Source of the DNA: Paenibacillus faecalis | Lineage (GTDB): Bacteria; Bacillota; Bacilli; Paenibacillales; Paenibacillaceae | Assembly: GCF_900289175.1 (NCBI RefSeq) | Contig: NZ_LT985747.1 | Span: 298,506-362,505, forward strand | Length of the DNA: 64,000 bases | Direction: 5' to 3' | Shown here: in pieces, positions 17,107 through 27,269 of the stretch | Position numbering within the stretch: the first letter of the stretch is position 1 | Layout: each line of letters opens with the position of its first letter | Notes under the pieces: model-generated | What the model was told of the DNA's origin: nothing | The model's input: the letters and a program-made list of their open reading frames with translations, nothing else | Databases searched by the model: none | Position numbers and translations under genes: made by a program

Positions 17107-18555
17107 TTAATAAGCTCTTGCGAACAGCACGGTATGCTTCGCCTCTTCACCACAAACAAGACAAGCCTTCTTGTGTTCGGCCGGTTGAAATGGGATGTTA
17201 CGGCTGGTTGCACCGGTTTCCTGCTTCACCGTATCCTCGCAAGCCTCAGAACCGCACCACCCAGCCAAGGTAAAGCCGCGCTCTTGCTCCATGCTTTCCT
17301 TCATTTCATCCAATGTATTTACCGAATAGAAATGATTTTCACGGAATTCTTTAGCTCGATCATACATCTCTTGATGTACCTGATCCAACATCGCCTGAAC
17401 TTCCTCTACCAGATTCGCTTGCTGCACAACTTTCTTCTCCCCGGTAACTCTAGATACCAGCACACAAACACCGTTCTCCATATCACGAGGCCCGATTTCC
17501 AGTCGAACCGGAACCCCCCGCATTTCATACTCGTTAAACTTCCAGCCTGGACGAACATCCGTATTGTCATCAACACGAACCCGAATGCCTGCTGACTTCA
17601 GTTCACTGAACAGTTCGTCCGTGCGTGCCACAACCGCTTCCCAGGTCTTTGGAGGTCCAATCGGAATCATAATAACCTGTGTCGGAGCAACCTTCGGAGG
17701 CAGAACCAATCCGCGGTCATCGCCGTGAACCATGATCAAAGAACCGATCAATCGTGTACTAACTCCCCAAGAGGTGGTATATGCATACTCCAGCGTATTC
17801 TCACGATTCAAATATTGAATTTCAAACGCCGTGGAGAAATTAGTTCCCATATAATGAGAAGTACCCGCCTGTACAGCACGTCCGTCTTTCATCATCGCTT
17901 CAATAGAATACGTATCTACCGCCCCGGCAAACTTCTCAGAAGGTGTCTTCTGTCCTTTAATAACCGGGATCGCCAAATAGTTCTCTACGAAATCAGCGTA
18001 AATGTCCAACATTTGCATCGTTTCCGAACGTGCTTCCTCTTCGGTCTCATGAGCCGTATGTCCTTCTTGCCATAAGAACTCGCTCGTCCGCAAAAATGGC
18101 AGCGTGCGTTTCTCCCAGCGAACAACGTTAGCCCACTGGTTAATCAGTACCGGTAAATCGCGGTAGGATTGAATCCACTTGGAGTACATATGCCCGATCA
18201 TCGTTTCAGATGTAGGGCGAATAGCCAAGCGCTCTTCAAGCTTCTCACCAGCTGCTTCGGTTACCCACGGCAGCTCCGGATTGAACCCCTCGACATGCTC
18301 TTTTTCCTTTTGAAAAAAACTCTCTGGAATAAACAGCGGGAAATACGCATTGCGATGGCCCGTCTCTTTAAAACGGCGATCCAGCTCCTCTTTTATATGC
18401 TCCCAAATTTCAAAGCCGTCCGGTTTGAAAACGATGCAGCCCCGAACCGGTGAATAATCCATTAAATCCGCTTTTTTAATGACATCGATATACCAACGCG
18501 AGAAGTCCTCTCCCTGCGGCGTAATTTCAGTCACAAATTGTTTATCCTTAGACAT
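17107..18555 (-). CDS. proS: Prolyl-tRNA synthetase, archaeal/eukaryal type without editing insertion
   Basis: 482 residues from the ATG at 18553-18555 (AGGAGG lies 12-17 bases before it). Charges tRNA-Pro with proline. Class II motifs are clear: RPTSETM (motif 2 region), the WQEGHTAH loop, and motif 3 GDDRGLVLPP. The C-terminal zinc-binding domain has CGSEAC and CLVCGEE and ends in the family-typical Tyr. The roughly 180-residue editing (INS/YbaK) insertion of the common bacterial ProRS is absent. It sits at the position where B. subtilis has the bacterial-type enzyme, which suggests replacement in place. No T-box is seen upstream. Confidence 0.96.
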   Translation of the reverse strand: MSKDKQFVTEITPQGEDFSRWYIDVIKKADLMDYSPVRGCIVFKPDGFEIWEHIKEELDRRFKETGHRNAYFPLFIPESFFQKEKEHVEGFNPELPWVTEAAGEKLEERLAIRPTSETMIGHMYSKWIQSYRDLPVLINQWANVVRWEKRTLPFLRTSEFLWQEGHTAHETEEEARSETMQMLDIYADFVENYLAIPVIKGQKTPSEKFAGAVDTYSIEAMMKDGRAVQAGTSHYMGTNFSTAFEIQYLNRENTLEYAYTTSWGVSTRLIGSLIMVHGDDRGLVLPPKVAPTQVIMIPIGPPKTWEAVVARTDELFSELKSAGIRVRVDDNTDVRPGWKFNEYEMRGVPVRLEIGPRDMENGVCVLVSRVTGEKKVVQQANLVEEVQAMLDQVHQEMYDRAKEFRENHFYSVNTLDEMKESMEQERGFTLAGWCGSEACEDTVKQETGATSRNIPFQPAEHKKACLVCGEEAKHTVLFARAY

Positions 18556-18726
18556 AAGAATACTAATCCTCCTATATAAAACATCAATTATGTAATTGAT
18601 CAAACCAAGCGTAAACGGCTTTGGCGTCTTTGATGGGTACAACTTACCTTCGCGGGTGAAATCTAAGATTAAGGGGTTGTGCCAAACTTACACTTTCTTA
18701 GAATTTAAAAATCAAAACATGTTTCG

Positions 18727-18771
18727 AAAAAAATTTACGGCTCTGTGCGGCTTTAGCACCGAGCCGTAAAT
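18727..18771 (-). terminator. Strong intrinsic terminator after rseP
   Basis: A perfect 11-bp stem ATTTACGGCTC / GAGCCGTAAAT, with further GTGC/GCAC pairing in the loop, followed by a run of T. It begins a few bases after the rseP stop and separates dxr-rseP from proS. The 171 bases between it and proS hold no recognisable T-box or clear promoter. Confidence 0.9.
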
Positions 18772-18777
18772 GAATGG

Positions 18778-20061
18778 TTAGCCGTTAATCAAACGCAATA
18801 TATCATTATAGGTTACGGCAATCATCAAGAGAAATAACATCGCGAAGCCGATAAAATGCACCATACCTTCCTTGTTTGGATCAACCGGCTTGCCGCGAAG
18901 TGCTTCCACTCCAAGAAAGATGAGTCGGCTTCCGTCCAGTGCCGGGATCGGGAGAAGATTGAATATTCCCAAATAAAGGCTCAATATGGCAGCCCACTGG
19001 GTAAGCTGATCAATTCCGCTCTTGGCAATCTGTCCGGTAACCTCAAACGTACGAACCGGACCTCCCAGATCGTCCATTGAGAATTTCTCAATCAACTGTT
19101 TAAATCCGACGAAAATGATGTTGGTCGTTTCCACCATCGCTTTTCCTGATCCGGTTATCGTTTCTGTAAATCCGGCTTGACGAGTCGGCATTTGGGCTAC
19201 GATACCAACCTTTCCGCCTTCTTCTCCTTTTACAGTACGCGGAGTTAAAGTTACATTAAGCACCTGATCTCCACGGCGAATCGTCCACTCCATTGGCTTG
19301 TCCGCGGAAGCCGATGTAAGCTCGATTATCTTTTGGGCATCCGCACCGATTGGTGTACCATTAATCGACTCGACAATGTCACCTTCCTGAAGGTTCGCTT
19401 CATCCGCCGGCATGCCCTCGCTAACCTTCCCGATCTGTACGTAAGTCGGATTTTCAACCGGAAGACCTACCATCTGAATATAAACTGCAAACAAAATAAA
19501 CGCCAATATAAAATTCATCGCCGGACCGGCAAAAATAGCAAGCGCACGCTGTCCGACCGATTTGCTTCCAAACTGACGGTCCTTAGGAGCGATCTGTGTT
19601 TCTGTCCCCTTGGCTACCATCATCGCTTGAGGATGAACCTCATACTGCTGAAATTCGCCGTCTACATCCAGACGCAGAGAAAGGCGCTCTTCCAGGTCGA
19701 TAAACTGAACCTCGCCACGGATTACGTTCTTGCGATTATCCAGCTGGTCCAGATAAATTCGCTTCACTTGATTTTCATTGTTCAACCTGACAGCTATCGT
19801 CTGCCCGGTTTGAATTTCAATCAGCTCTGGATCTTCACCCGCCATTCGGGCATAACCTCCAAACGGGAGAAGACGCAGCGTAAATTGCGTTTCGTTACGT
19901 TTATACGAGAACAGTTTCGGTCCGAAACCGATCGCAAACTCCCGAACCAAAATACCAGCTCTTTTGGCGAAATAATAGTGCCCCCATTCATGCACCGTTA
20001 CGATGACAAAAAACATGAGCACCGTTAAAAAAACGACCTGCACCATTTCCAATATTGACAT
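18778..20061 (-). CDS. rseP: Site-2 intramembrane metalloprotease RseP/RasP
   Basis: 427 residues from the ATG at 20059-20061 (AGAGG...AGGGGG upstream; an in-frame upstream extension is hydrophilic and unlikely). Cleaves transmembrane substrates such as anti-sigma factors. The zinc motif HEWGH is at H24-H28 in the first membrane segment; a periplasmic PDZ domain sits in the middle (around GKVSEGMPADEANLQEGD) and the second metal ligand motif NLLPIPALDG is near the C terminus, with four membrane segments in all. It follows dxr, the standard order. Confidence 0.96.
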   Translation of the reverse strand: MSILEMVQVVFLTVLMFFVIVTVHEWGHYYFAKRAGILVREFAIGFGPKLFSYKRNETQFTLRLLPFGGYARMAGEDPELIEIQTGQTIAVRLNNENQVKRIYLDQLDNRKNVIRGEVQFIDLEERLSLRLDVDGEFQQYEVHPQAMMVAKGTETQIAPKDRQFGSKSVGQRALAIFAGPAMNFILAFILFAVYIQMVGLPVENPTYVQIGKVSEGMPADEANLQEGDIVESINGTPIGADAQKIIELTSASADKPMEWTIRRGDQVLNVTLTPRTVKGEEGGKVGIVAQMPTRQAGFTETITGSGKAMVETTNIIFVGFKQLIEKFSMDDLGGPVRTFEVTGQIAKSGIDQLTQWAAILSLYLGIFNLLPIPALDGSRLIFLGVEALRGKPVDPNKEGMVHFIGFAMLFLLMIAVTYNDILRLING

Positions 20062-20179
20062 CCCCCTTTTCCTCTGAGAACGCAGTATGTCCCTATAGAT
20101 TATCATTATTCTCTTATCTGCCACAAGAGAATCACATGCTGTCAGCTTTTTTAGGGAGAATTCAAAATTGTCTTAGAAT

Positions 20180-21319
20180 CTACAGACGTGCGGCAAGTTC
20201 ACGGGCACGCTTATCACTTTCTTCAATGGCCTCCAAAGCCGGTTCAGGTATATTATCATGCTTGTCCAGTACTTTCTCGATAATATCCTCAATCTGCAGG
20301 AAAGGAATTTCTTTCCGCAAAAAGCGGGAAACCGCGATTTCATTGGCAGCATTAAATACCGTTGGTGCCGTCCCACCCATTTTACCACAATCATAAGCAA
20401 GCCTTAAACATGGAAAACGATTAAAATCCATTTCACTGAAATGAAGCTTAGCGGCTTCAGCAAGAGACAATGATGTTGAAGGTGAAGGCCAACGCTCCGG
20501 GTACGTGAGCGCATATTGAATCGGCACCCGCATATCTGGATTTCCAAGCTGTGCAATGATACTGGAATCCCGGTACTGCACGAAGGAATGAACGATACTT
20601 TCCGGATGCAGCAGCACTTGAATCTGTTCATACGGCAGGTCAAACAACCAATGCGCCTCAATAACTTCCAAGCCCTTGTTCACCATCGTCGCTGAATCTA
20701 TCGTTACTTTTGCACCCATAGACCAGTTCGGATGCTTCAAAGCATCTTCAACGGTTACATGTTTCAGTTGTTCCCGGTTCAGGTCACGGAAAGAACCGCC
20801 AGATGCCGTAAGAGTGATGAAGTCAACATCTTCACGTCGTTCGCCGTTTAAGCACTGAAAAATCGCTGAATGTTCACTGTCAATTGGAATGAGTTCGACC
20901 CCTTTTGCTTTGGCTGAAGCTGTAACCAAGTGCCCGGCTGTTACAAGCGTTTCCTTGTTAGCCAGGCCGATCGTTTTGCCCGCCTCAACTGCAGCTAGCG
21001 TAGGTGGCAATCCCATGCTTCCGACTACAGCTGTTACCACCATTTCCGCTTCTGTTCCTGCAGCGACCTCGATCAATCCCTCTTGCCCATAGAATACCTG
21101 TATGGATTCAGGGATTAATGGACGGACCGTTTCGGCCAGTTCCTTGGTGGCTACCGAGATTTTCTTCGGCTGAAACTCTTTGCACTGCTGGATCAGCAAG
21201 TCCACATTACTTCCTGCTGCAAGCCCTTCTATCTGAAAGTGATCGCGATATTTCGATACGACATCCAATGTCTGGGTTCCTATGGAACCTGTGGAACCGA
21301 GCACACTAATTTTTTTCAT
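20180..21319 (-). CDS. dxr: 1-deoxy-D-xylulose 5-phosphate reductoisomerase
   Basis: 379 residues. Second step of the MEP isoprenoid pathway, using NADPH. Visible are the NADPH-binding GSTGSIGTQTLDVV at the N terminus, TASGGSFRD, and the metal/substrate segment HPNWSMGAKVTIDSATMVNKG-region. It comes after cdsA and before rseP, and together with uppS and cdsA makes an isoprenoid/envelope lipid cluster. Confidence 0.97.
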   Translation of the reverse strand: MKKISVLGSTGSIGTQTLDVVSKYRDHFQIEGLAAGSNVDLLIQQCKEFQPKKISVATKELAETVRPLIPESIQVFYGQEGLIEVAAGTEAEMVVTAVVGSMGLPPTLAAVEAGKTIGLANKETLVTAGHLVTASAKAKGVELIPIDSEHSAIFQCLNGERREDVDFITLTASGGSFRDLNREQLKHVTVEDALKHPNWSMGAKVTIDSATMVNKGLEVIEAHWLFDLPYEQIQVLLHPESIVHSFVQYRDSSIIAQLGNPDMRVPIQYALTYPERWPSPSTSLSLAEAAKLHFSEMDFNRFPCLRLAYDCGKMGGTAPTVFNAANEIAVSRFLRKEIPFLQIEDIIEKVLDKHDNIPEPALEAIEESDKRARELAARL

Positions 21320-21338
21320 TTCTGCATCTTTCCTTTCA

Positions 21339-22139
21339 TCAGTATGGCAGGAGGCTTAACATATGTACAAACGGAAATACAACAATCCAGCTGTCACAAC
21401 GATCCAAAATCCCGCCATGACCTGGCAAGAGATTGCCGGAATCTTTAATTCCGTATACACGCTTATAGGCAGATTGCACAAGATCCCCAAGCTGTCCAAT
21501 GACCGCACAAGCAAGCCCGATGATCAGCGCATTACTAAATGGTAGCAAACCACCAGAAACAGCTGCAAAAACCATCGCCGTAACGACAGCGATGACGACA
21601 CCGCCAACCGCCCCTTCGATCGTTTTGTTCGGACTGATTGCCGGCCAAAGCTTGTTGCGTCCAAGCTTTCGTCCTACAAAATAAGCTCCCGCATCACTAG
21701 CCCAAATGGATACCAATAAAAGGAATGTCCAGAACAGACCGTTTCCATCCGGTGTATTCCGTGATTCCGCAATGTACATAAATCCGATTCCAACATAAAC
21801 CGAAGCCAAAAACAGAAGTGATACTTGCTGAATGCCCACTCTGTTCCTGCTCAGCACTGTAACGAGCAGGAACAGCAGCATCAACAGCCAAATTCCACTT
21901 CCCCATGAGAGAGGGAACGTAAGGTTCAACAGTCTCCATGGGAATACAAACATCAGAACACCAAGATATCCAATGACTGCCGTTCCACCGAACGGTGCAA
22001 CCTTTGTCATCTTAACAAATTCATAGTAACCGATCAAAGCCATAGCAAGAACGAGAAGATGATACCAAAGACCGCCCATGAAACATAATCCTAAGAAGAC
22101 AGCTCCCGCTATAATTCCGGTAATTATTCGCTGTTTCAT
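21339..22139 (-). CDS. cdsA: Phosphatidate cytidylyltransferase (CDP-diglyceride synthase)
   Basis: 266 residues with about eight hydrophobic membrane segments. Makes CDP-diacylglycerol from phosphatidate and CTP. The family signature is complete near the C terminus: SAYKRVYGIKDSGNLLPGHG followed by GILDRCDS. It begins 20 bases after uppS and ends 20 bases before dxr, so the three are co-transcribed. Confidence 0.96.
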   Translation of the reverse strand: MKQRIITGIIAGAVFLGLCFMGGLWYHLLVLAMALIGYYEFVKMTKVAPFGGTAVIGYLGVLMFVFPWRLLNLTFPLSWGSGIWLLMLLFLLVTVLSRNRVGIQQVSLLFLASVYVGIGFMYIAESRNTPDGNGLFWTFLLLVSIWASDAGAYFVGRKLGRNKLWPAISPNKTIEGAVGGVVIAVVTAMVFAAVSGGLLPFSNALIIGLACAVIGQLGDLVQSAYKRVYGIKDSGNLLPGHGGILDRCDSWIVVFPFVHMLSLLPY

Positions 22140-22158
22140 AACGTCCTATCCTCCATAA

Positions 22159-22926
22159 CTACCTCAGACCGCCGTAGCGTCTTGTTCTGTGTTGATACTC
22201 AGCCACGGCCTCCCGCAGATGTTCACCGGTAAACTCAGGCCAAAACACGTCGGTAAACCACAATTCGCTGTATGCGAGCTGCCACAGCATGAAGTTGCTG
22301 AGCCGCAGTTCACCGCTCGTTCGAATCAGCAAATCCGGATCTGGCAAATCGCCTGATAGAAGCCGCTTGCCTATCAGTTCTTCCGTAATATCCTCAGGCC
22401 GAAGGGTCCCATCGCCAATGTCCTGCCCCAGAGCTTTGACACATTCGGTGATCTCCTTGCGGCTGCCATAATTCAACGCAAAATTCAAAACAAGCCCATC
22501 ATTATTCGCCGTCCTGGATACCGCTTCTTGCATGGCTTCCAGCGTATGCGAAGGAAGGTCTTCCGGATAGCCCATCATCGTTACCCGGACATTTTTCTCT
22601 ATCAATTCCTCCAACTCAATCGCCAGAAACTCCTGCGGAAGCCTCATCAGGTAATCGACCTCATCCTTGGGACGCTTCCAGTTTTCCGTTGAAAAAGCAT
22701 ACATCGTCAAAATCTTGATCCCCAAATTATCCGCTGCAATGGTTGCCCTCTTGACAGCCTTCATCCCGTTCTGGTGCCCAAAAACACGCGGTAATCCGCG
22801 TTTTTTAGCCCAGCGTCCGTTGCCGTCCATTATAATGGCCACATGATGAGGGATGTTGTCCGGTGAAATCCGGAGCGACTGCTGACTTTTCTCCTGATTC
22901 AACCACGATCGAACCCGTTTGATCAT
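22159..22926 (-). CDS. uppS: Undecaprenyl diphosphate synthase
   Basis: 255 residues from the ATG at 22924-22926 (GGAGG nine bases before). Makes the C55 lipid carrier for cell wall synthesis from FPP and IPP. Conserved MDGNGRWAKKRGLPR with the catalytic aspartate, HQNGMKAVKR, STENWKRP and RTSGELRLSNF / AYSELWF are all present. It is preceded by frr. Confidence 0.96.
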   Translation of the reverse strand: MIKRVRSWLNQEKSQQSLRISPDNIPHHVAIIMDGNGRWAKKRGLPRVFGHQNGMKAVKRATIAADNLGIKILTMYAFSTENWKRPKDEVDYLMRLPQEFLAIELEELIEKNVRVTMMGYPEDLPSHTLEAMQEAVSRTANNDGLVLNFALNYGSRKEITECVKALGQDIGDGTLRPEDITEELIGKRLLSGDLPDPDLLIRTSGELRLSNFMLWQLAYSELWFTDVFWPEFTGEHLREAVAEYQHRTRRYGGLR

Positions 22927-22996
22927 TCCATTTCCTCCAGGCATCTTTCTGCAAAAAAGAGACAAACCCCACCATTACCGGAGGGGCCGAAGTCTC

Positions 22997-23550
22997 TTAT
23001 ACTTCCATGATTTCTTTTTCTTTAGCAACGAGCACCTTGTCGACTTCCGCGATATATTTATCCGTAGCTTTCTGGATATCATCCTGATGTCTCCGGGATT
23101 CATCCTCGGAAATATCCGTTTTTTCCAGTTTTTTAATGTCGTCGTTGGCATCACGGCGAATGTTGCGGATGGCCACTTTCGCTTCCTCGCCGAATTTCTT
23201 TGTCATTTTCACCAATTCTGTTCTACGCTCTTCAGTAAGCGGAGGAATCGACAGCCGGATTTGATTGCCATCATTTGCCGGCGTCAATCCAATATCAGAT
23301 TTCATAATCGCCTTCTCAATGTCACCAAGAGAAGATTTATCCCACGGTTGAATCATGAGCGTTCGAGGGTCTGGTGTCGAGATATTAGCCAATTGGTTAA
23401 CCGGAGTTGGCGCTCCATAATATTCTACTTGAATACGGTCAAGCAGTGATGCGTTAGCTCGGCCGGCGCGCAAAGTAGCAAGATCACGTTTCAATGACAA
23501 GATCGCTTTTTCCATGCGCTCTTCTGCATTCTTCTTAATCGTTTGTGGCA

Positions 23551-23551
<1 letters not shown>
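22997..23551 (-). CDS. frr: Ribosome recycling factor
   Basis: 184 residues, normal length. Splits post-termination ribosomes with EF-G. The segments [31 protein letters not shown] and [11 protein letters not shown] are typical. Its ATG overlaps the pyrH stop codon (TAATG), so it is translationally coupled to pyrH. Confidence 0.97.
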
Positions 23552-24486
<935 letters not shown>

Positions 24487-24564
24487 CATAATGTTTTTAC
24501 CATCCTATATCTCGGATTTCAAGCATAAATGTAAGTAATTTGAAATAAATACTTGCTTTTATTT

Positions 24565-24600
24565 CAAAAAGAAGGAACACAAAGTGTTCCACTCTTTTTG
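24565..24600 (-). terminator. Terminator-like palindrome after tsf
   Basis: CAAAAAGA-GT-GGAACAC, loop TTT, GTGTTCC-TT-CTTTTTG: a near-perfect palindrome 25 bases past the tsf stop. The A-rich and T-rich flanks make it a plausible bidirectional intrinsic terminator. Confidence 0.75.
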
Positions 24601-24625
24601 AAAAGCTATCATTAGCCTAAAGGGC

Positions 24626-25276
24626 TTATCTATTCACCTGAGACATAACTTCTTCTACGAAGTTGTCCTGCTTTTTCTCAAGACCCTCACCCAGCTCATA
24701 GCGAGCAAAACGACGGATGGAGATATTTTCACCGATCGTGCTGACCTTCTCGTTCAACAATACATTGATTGTTTTGTCCGGATCTTTCACGAAAGATTGA
24801 TCAAGCAAGCAGTACTCTTCATAGTACTTATTGATACGGCCTTCAACCATTTTTTCAACGATTTTCTCAGGTTTGCCTTCATTCAGCGCCTGAGCTCTCA
24901 AAATTTCTTTTTCCTTCTCAAGCTCTTCTGTAGGAACATCTTCACGACGAACATATTTCGGGTTTGCCGCTGCGATGTGCATAGCGATATCACGTGCAAA
25001 CTCTTTGAACTCATCGGTCTTGCCGACAAAGTCAGTTTCGCAGTTGATTTCAACGAGAACGCCGATACGTCCGCCGCCATGGATATAAGATTCTACTACA
25101 CCTTCAGTTGCGATACGTCCAGCTTTGTTTGCAGCTGCGGACAGACCTTTTTCACGAAGAAGCGCGATTGCTTTTTCGATATCACCGTTTGTTTCATCGA
25201 GTGCTTTTTTACAATCAAGCATCCCTGCCCCTGTTCTTTCACGAAGCTCTTTTACCGCACTAGCTGTTACTGCCAT
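24626..25276 (-). CDS. tsf: Translation elongation factor Ts
   Basis: 216 residues from the ATG at 25274-25276 (GGAGGG upstream). Nucleotide exchange factor for EF-Tu. The UBA-like N terminus ([19 protein letters not shown]) and the core motif [11 protein letters not shown] with the TDFV element are present. It has a single-core short form, as in other Firmicutes with a coiled-coil remnant. It follows rpsB across a terminator-like hairpin. Confidence 0.97.
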   Translation of the reverse strand: MAVTASAVKELRERTGAGMLDCKKALDETNGDIEKAIALLREKGLSAAANKAGRIATEGVVESYIHGGGRIGVLVEINCETDFVGKTDEFKEFARDIAMHIAAANPKYVRREDVPTEELEKEKEILRAQALNEGKPEKIVEKMVEGRINKYYEEYCLLDQSFVKDPDKTINVLLNEKVSTIGENISIRRFARYELGEGLEKKQDNFVEEVMSQVNR

Positions 25277-25355
25277 TGAAATTCCCTCCATCTGAATATT
25301 TTCACTTTATTGCGCAGGTGCGCTGTGATCTCACACTTTTTTGCATTCTGACCTT

Positions 25356-25402
25356 AAAAAAAGGGCAGTGAGAGGTTATCCACCTACCAACCACCCTTTT
25401 TT
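25356..25402 (-). terminator. Terminator/attenuator between rpsB and tsf
   Basis: AAAAAAGGG pairs with CCCTTTTTTT, with extra GGT/ACC pairing inside. It starts 34 bases after the rpsB stop. Its likely role is to lower tsf expression relative to rpsB by partial termination. Confidence 0.75.
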
Positions 25403-25435
25403 CATTTAATTCATTGTTTATACTTGCAACCGTTA

Positions 25436-26134
25436 TTAGGCTGTTGTATCTTCACCTTGGTGAGCTTCCAGAACGGCATCAGCCATTTTTCCTGTCAGCA
25501 ATTTAACAGCGCGAATCGCGTCATCGTTACCTGGAATTACATAGTCAATTTCATCCGGGTCACAGTTGGTATCTACAATACCGATGATTGGGATGCCCAG
25601 TTTACGTGCTTCAGCAACAGCGATACGCTCTTTGCGAGGATCGATGATGAACAAAGCGCTTGGCAGACCCTTCATGTTCTTGATACCGCCTAGGAATTTT
25701 TCAAGACGATCTTTCTCTTTACGGAGAAGGATAACTTCTTTCTTAGGCAATACTTCGAATGTACCGTCTTCTTCCCACTTCTCCAGCTCTTTCAAACGAT
25801 TGATACGCTTTTGAATGGTTTCGAAGTTGGTCAAAGTTCCGCCGAGCCAACGTTGGTTAATGTAGTACATACCGCAACGCTCTGCTTCTTCTTTCACGGA
25901 ATCTTGAGCTTGTTTCTTGGTTCCAACGAACAGGATTGTTCCGTTTTCGCCAGCTACGCTTTTTACAAAGTTAAAAGCTTCTTCTACTTTCTTGACCGTT
26001 TTTTGCAGGTCAATAATGTAAATACCGTTTCTTTCAGTGAAGATATATTTGTCCATTTTCGGGTTCCAACGACGAGTCTGGTGACCAAAGTGAACCCCAG
26101 CTTCCAAAAGCTGTTTCATGGAAATTACTGCCAT
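25436..26134 (-). CDS. rpsB: 30S ribosomal protein S2
   Basis: 232 residues from the ATG at 26132-26134, with AGGAGGTG eight bases before; the open frame further upstream has no support. Late-binding 30S protein needed to join S1 and start translation. Family segments [40 protein letters not shown] and the C-terminal [19 protein letters not shown] are seen. It has its own promoter just downstream of the inserted IS element. Confidence 0.98.
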   Translation of the reverse strand: MAVISMKQLLEAGVHFGHQTRRWNPKMDKYIFTERNGIYIIDLQKTVKKVEEAFNFVKSVAGENGTILFVGTKKQAQDSVKEEAERCGMYYINQRWLGGTLTNFETIQKRINRLKELEKWEEDGTFEVLPKKEVILLRKEKDRLEKFLGGIKNMKGLPSALFIIDPRKERIAVAEARKLGIPIIGIVDTNCDPDEIDYVIPGNDDAIRAVKLLTGKMADAVLEAHQGEDTTA

Positions 26135-26253
26135 CTCCACACACCTCCTGAATTTGGTTTTTGTGTCCTCCGCCAGGATCATTTCCCGTCAAGACTTCCA
26201 GTCGGAAGCACCCTTAACGAAATCTCCCAGCGTGTGTTTTAACACCGTCAATT

Positions 26254-26282
26254 ATAATATCATAGTTGGGGGGCATATGCAA
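26254..26282 (-). promoter_or_regulatory. Sigma-A type promoter of rpsB
   Basis: TTGCAT (26277-26282) and TATTAT (26254-26259) with a 17-base spacer on the minus strand. Start would be near 26247, giving a leader of about 110 bases that contains the small hairpin CTTCC-GACT-GGAAG before the ribosome binding site; S2 autoregulation is possible but not shown. Confidence 0.65.
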
Positions 26283-26387
26283 TGTTATAAGGCCAGAAGA
26301 AATGACTTTGTTCCCTATTTTAAAACGCACTTTCCGTTATTGCCGGGAAAACCTGCAAAAGTCTGAAAAATGCACATTCTTATTATA

Positions 26388-26402
26388 GAAGAAAAACCGT
26401 CC
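26388..26402 (-). terminator. Severed 3' arm and T run of the fla/che operon terminator
   Basis: On the minus strand GGACGGTTT followed by TTC TTC. It is the exact complement of the AAACCGTCC arm at 27870-27878, now 1.46 kb away on the other side of the IS element. With the IS and one copy of AACC removed the two arms face each other with a 17-base loop that can itself form five more pairs. Confidence 0.85.
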
Positions 26403-26403
26403 A

Positions 26404-26407
26404 AACC
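26404..26407. repeat. Target site duplication AACC, left copy
   Basis: AACC directly outside the IS end at 26408; the same four bases lie directly outside the other end (27854-27857). IS3-family elements usually make 3-4-bp duplications. Confidence 0.85.
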
Positions 26408-26442
26408 TGAAGTGACCCCATAAAGTTAGACAGGTTAATTCT

Positions 26443-27255
26443 TTAGGCGACTTGTTGTGCATGAGTTCGGTACTGTACCGGACTCATGCCTTTTAGTTTC
26501 GCCTTAATTCGCTTGTGATTATAATAATCGATGTATTTTGATAGCTCTTGTTTAAAATGCACGATACTTTCAAATTCATTTACATAGAGAAATTCAGATT
26601 TCATAATGCCAAAGAAGCTTTCAATGACGGCGTTATCGTAGCAGTTACCTTTGCGGGACATACTTTGTTTGATGCCACGTTTTTCAAGGGCATGACGATA
26701 CTGTTTCATCTGATAATGCCAGCCTTGGTCAGAATGAATCAATAGCTCATCTTTATCCGTTAGATACTTAAATGCTTGATCTAACATCTTGGAAATAAGG
26801 GAATAGACAGGTCTTGAACCAATTGTATACGTAATAATTTCGCCATTATATAGATCTAGCATGGGAGATAAATATAGTTTTTCTCCAAACAATTTAAACT
26901 CTGTTATATCTGTAACCCATTTCTCATTTGGCTTTTCAGCGTTAAAATCGCGTTCTAAAATGTTTGGTGCAATCTTGCCAACCTCGCCTTTATACGAACG
27001 ATATTTCTTCATACGTATCAGGCACTTTAACCCCAATACCTTCATCAAGCGCTGCACTTTCTTATGATTAACATGGTGTCCACGATTCACTAGCTCTTCT
27101 CGAATACGACGATAGCCGTAGCGCCCTTGGTGCTCCTTGTAAATCGCTTGAATAACGTCTTTTAACTCAGCATCTTTGTCAGGCATACTAAACGTTTTTA
27201 CCATGTAATAATACGTGCTTCGAGGGATATCCGCTAACTGTAGGAGTGCTTTCAC
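26443..27255 (-). CDS. IS3-family transposase OrfB, DDE catalytic part
   Basis: About 270 residues from a GTG; in the element it is normally read as the C-terminal part of an OrfAB fusion made by -1 frameshifting, and the frame is open upstream to the slippery site at 27297. An HTH_21-like region (GRYGYRRIREEL) is followed by the rve integrase core: WVTDIT (first D), HSDQGWHY (second D) and VIESFFG (E) with 35 residues between the second D and E, the DD(35)E spacing of IS3. No stop or frameshift breaks it. Confidence 0.95.
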   Translation of the reverse strand: MKALLQLADIPRSTYYYMVKTFSMPDKDAELKDVIQAIYKEHQGRYGYRRIREELVNRGHHVNHKKVQRLMKVLGLKCLIRMKKYRSYKGEVGKIAPNILERDFNAEKPNEKWVTDITEFKLFGEKLYLSPMLDLYNGEIITYTIGSRPVYSLISKMLDQAFKYLTDKDELLIHSDQGWHYQMKQYRHALEKRGIKQSMSRKGNCYDNAVIESFFGIMKSEFLYVNEFESIVHFKQELSKYIDYYNHKRIKAKLKGMSPVQYRTHAQQVA

Positions 27256-27269
27256 CGAGAATTCGTTCC

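Noticed and set aside
18556-18726. Possible T-box riboswitch upstream of proS
   Set aside because: No T-box sequence (AGGGTGGNACCGCG-like) or specifier-loop layout is visible in the 171 bases between the rseP terminator and proS.
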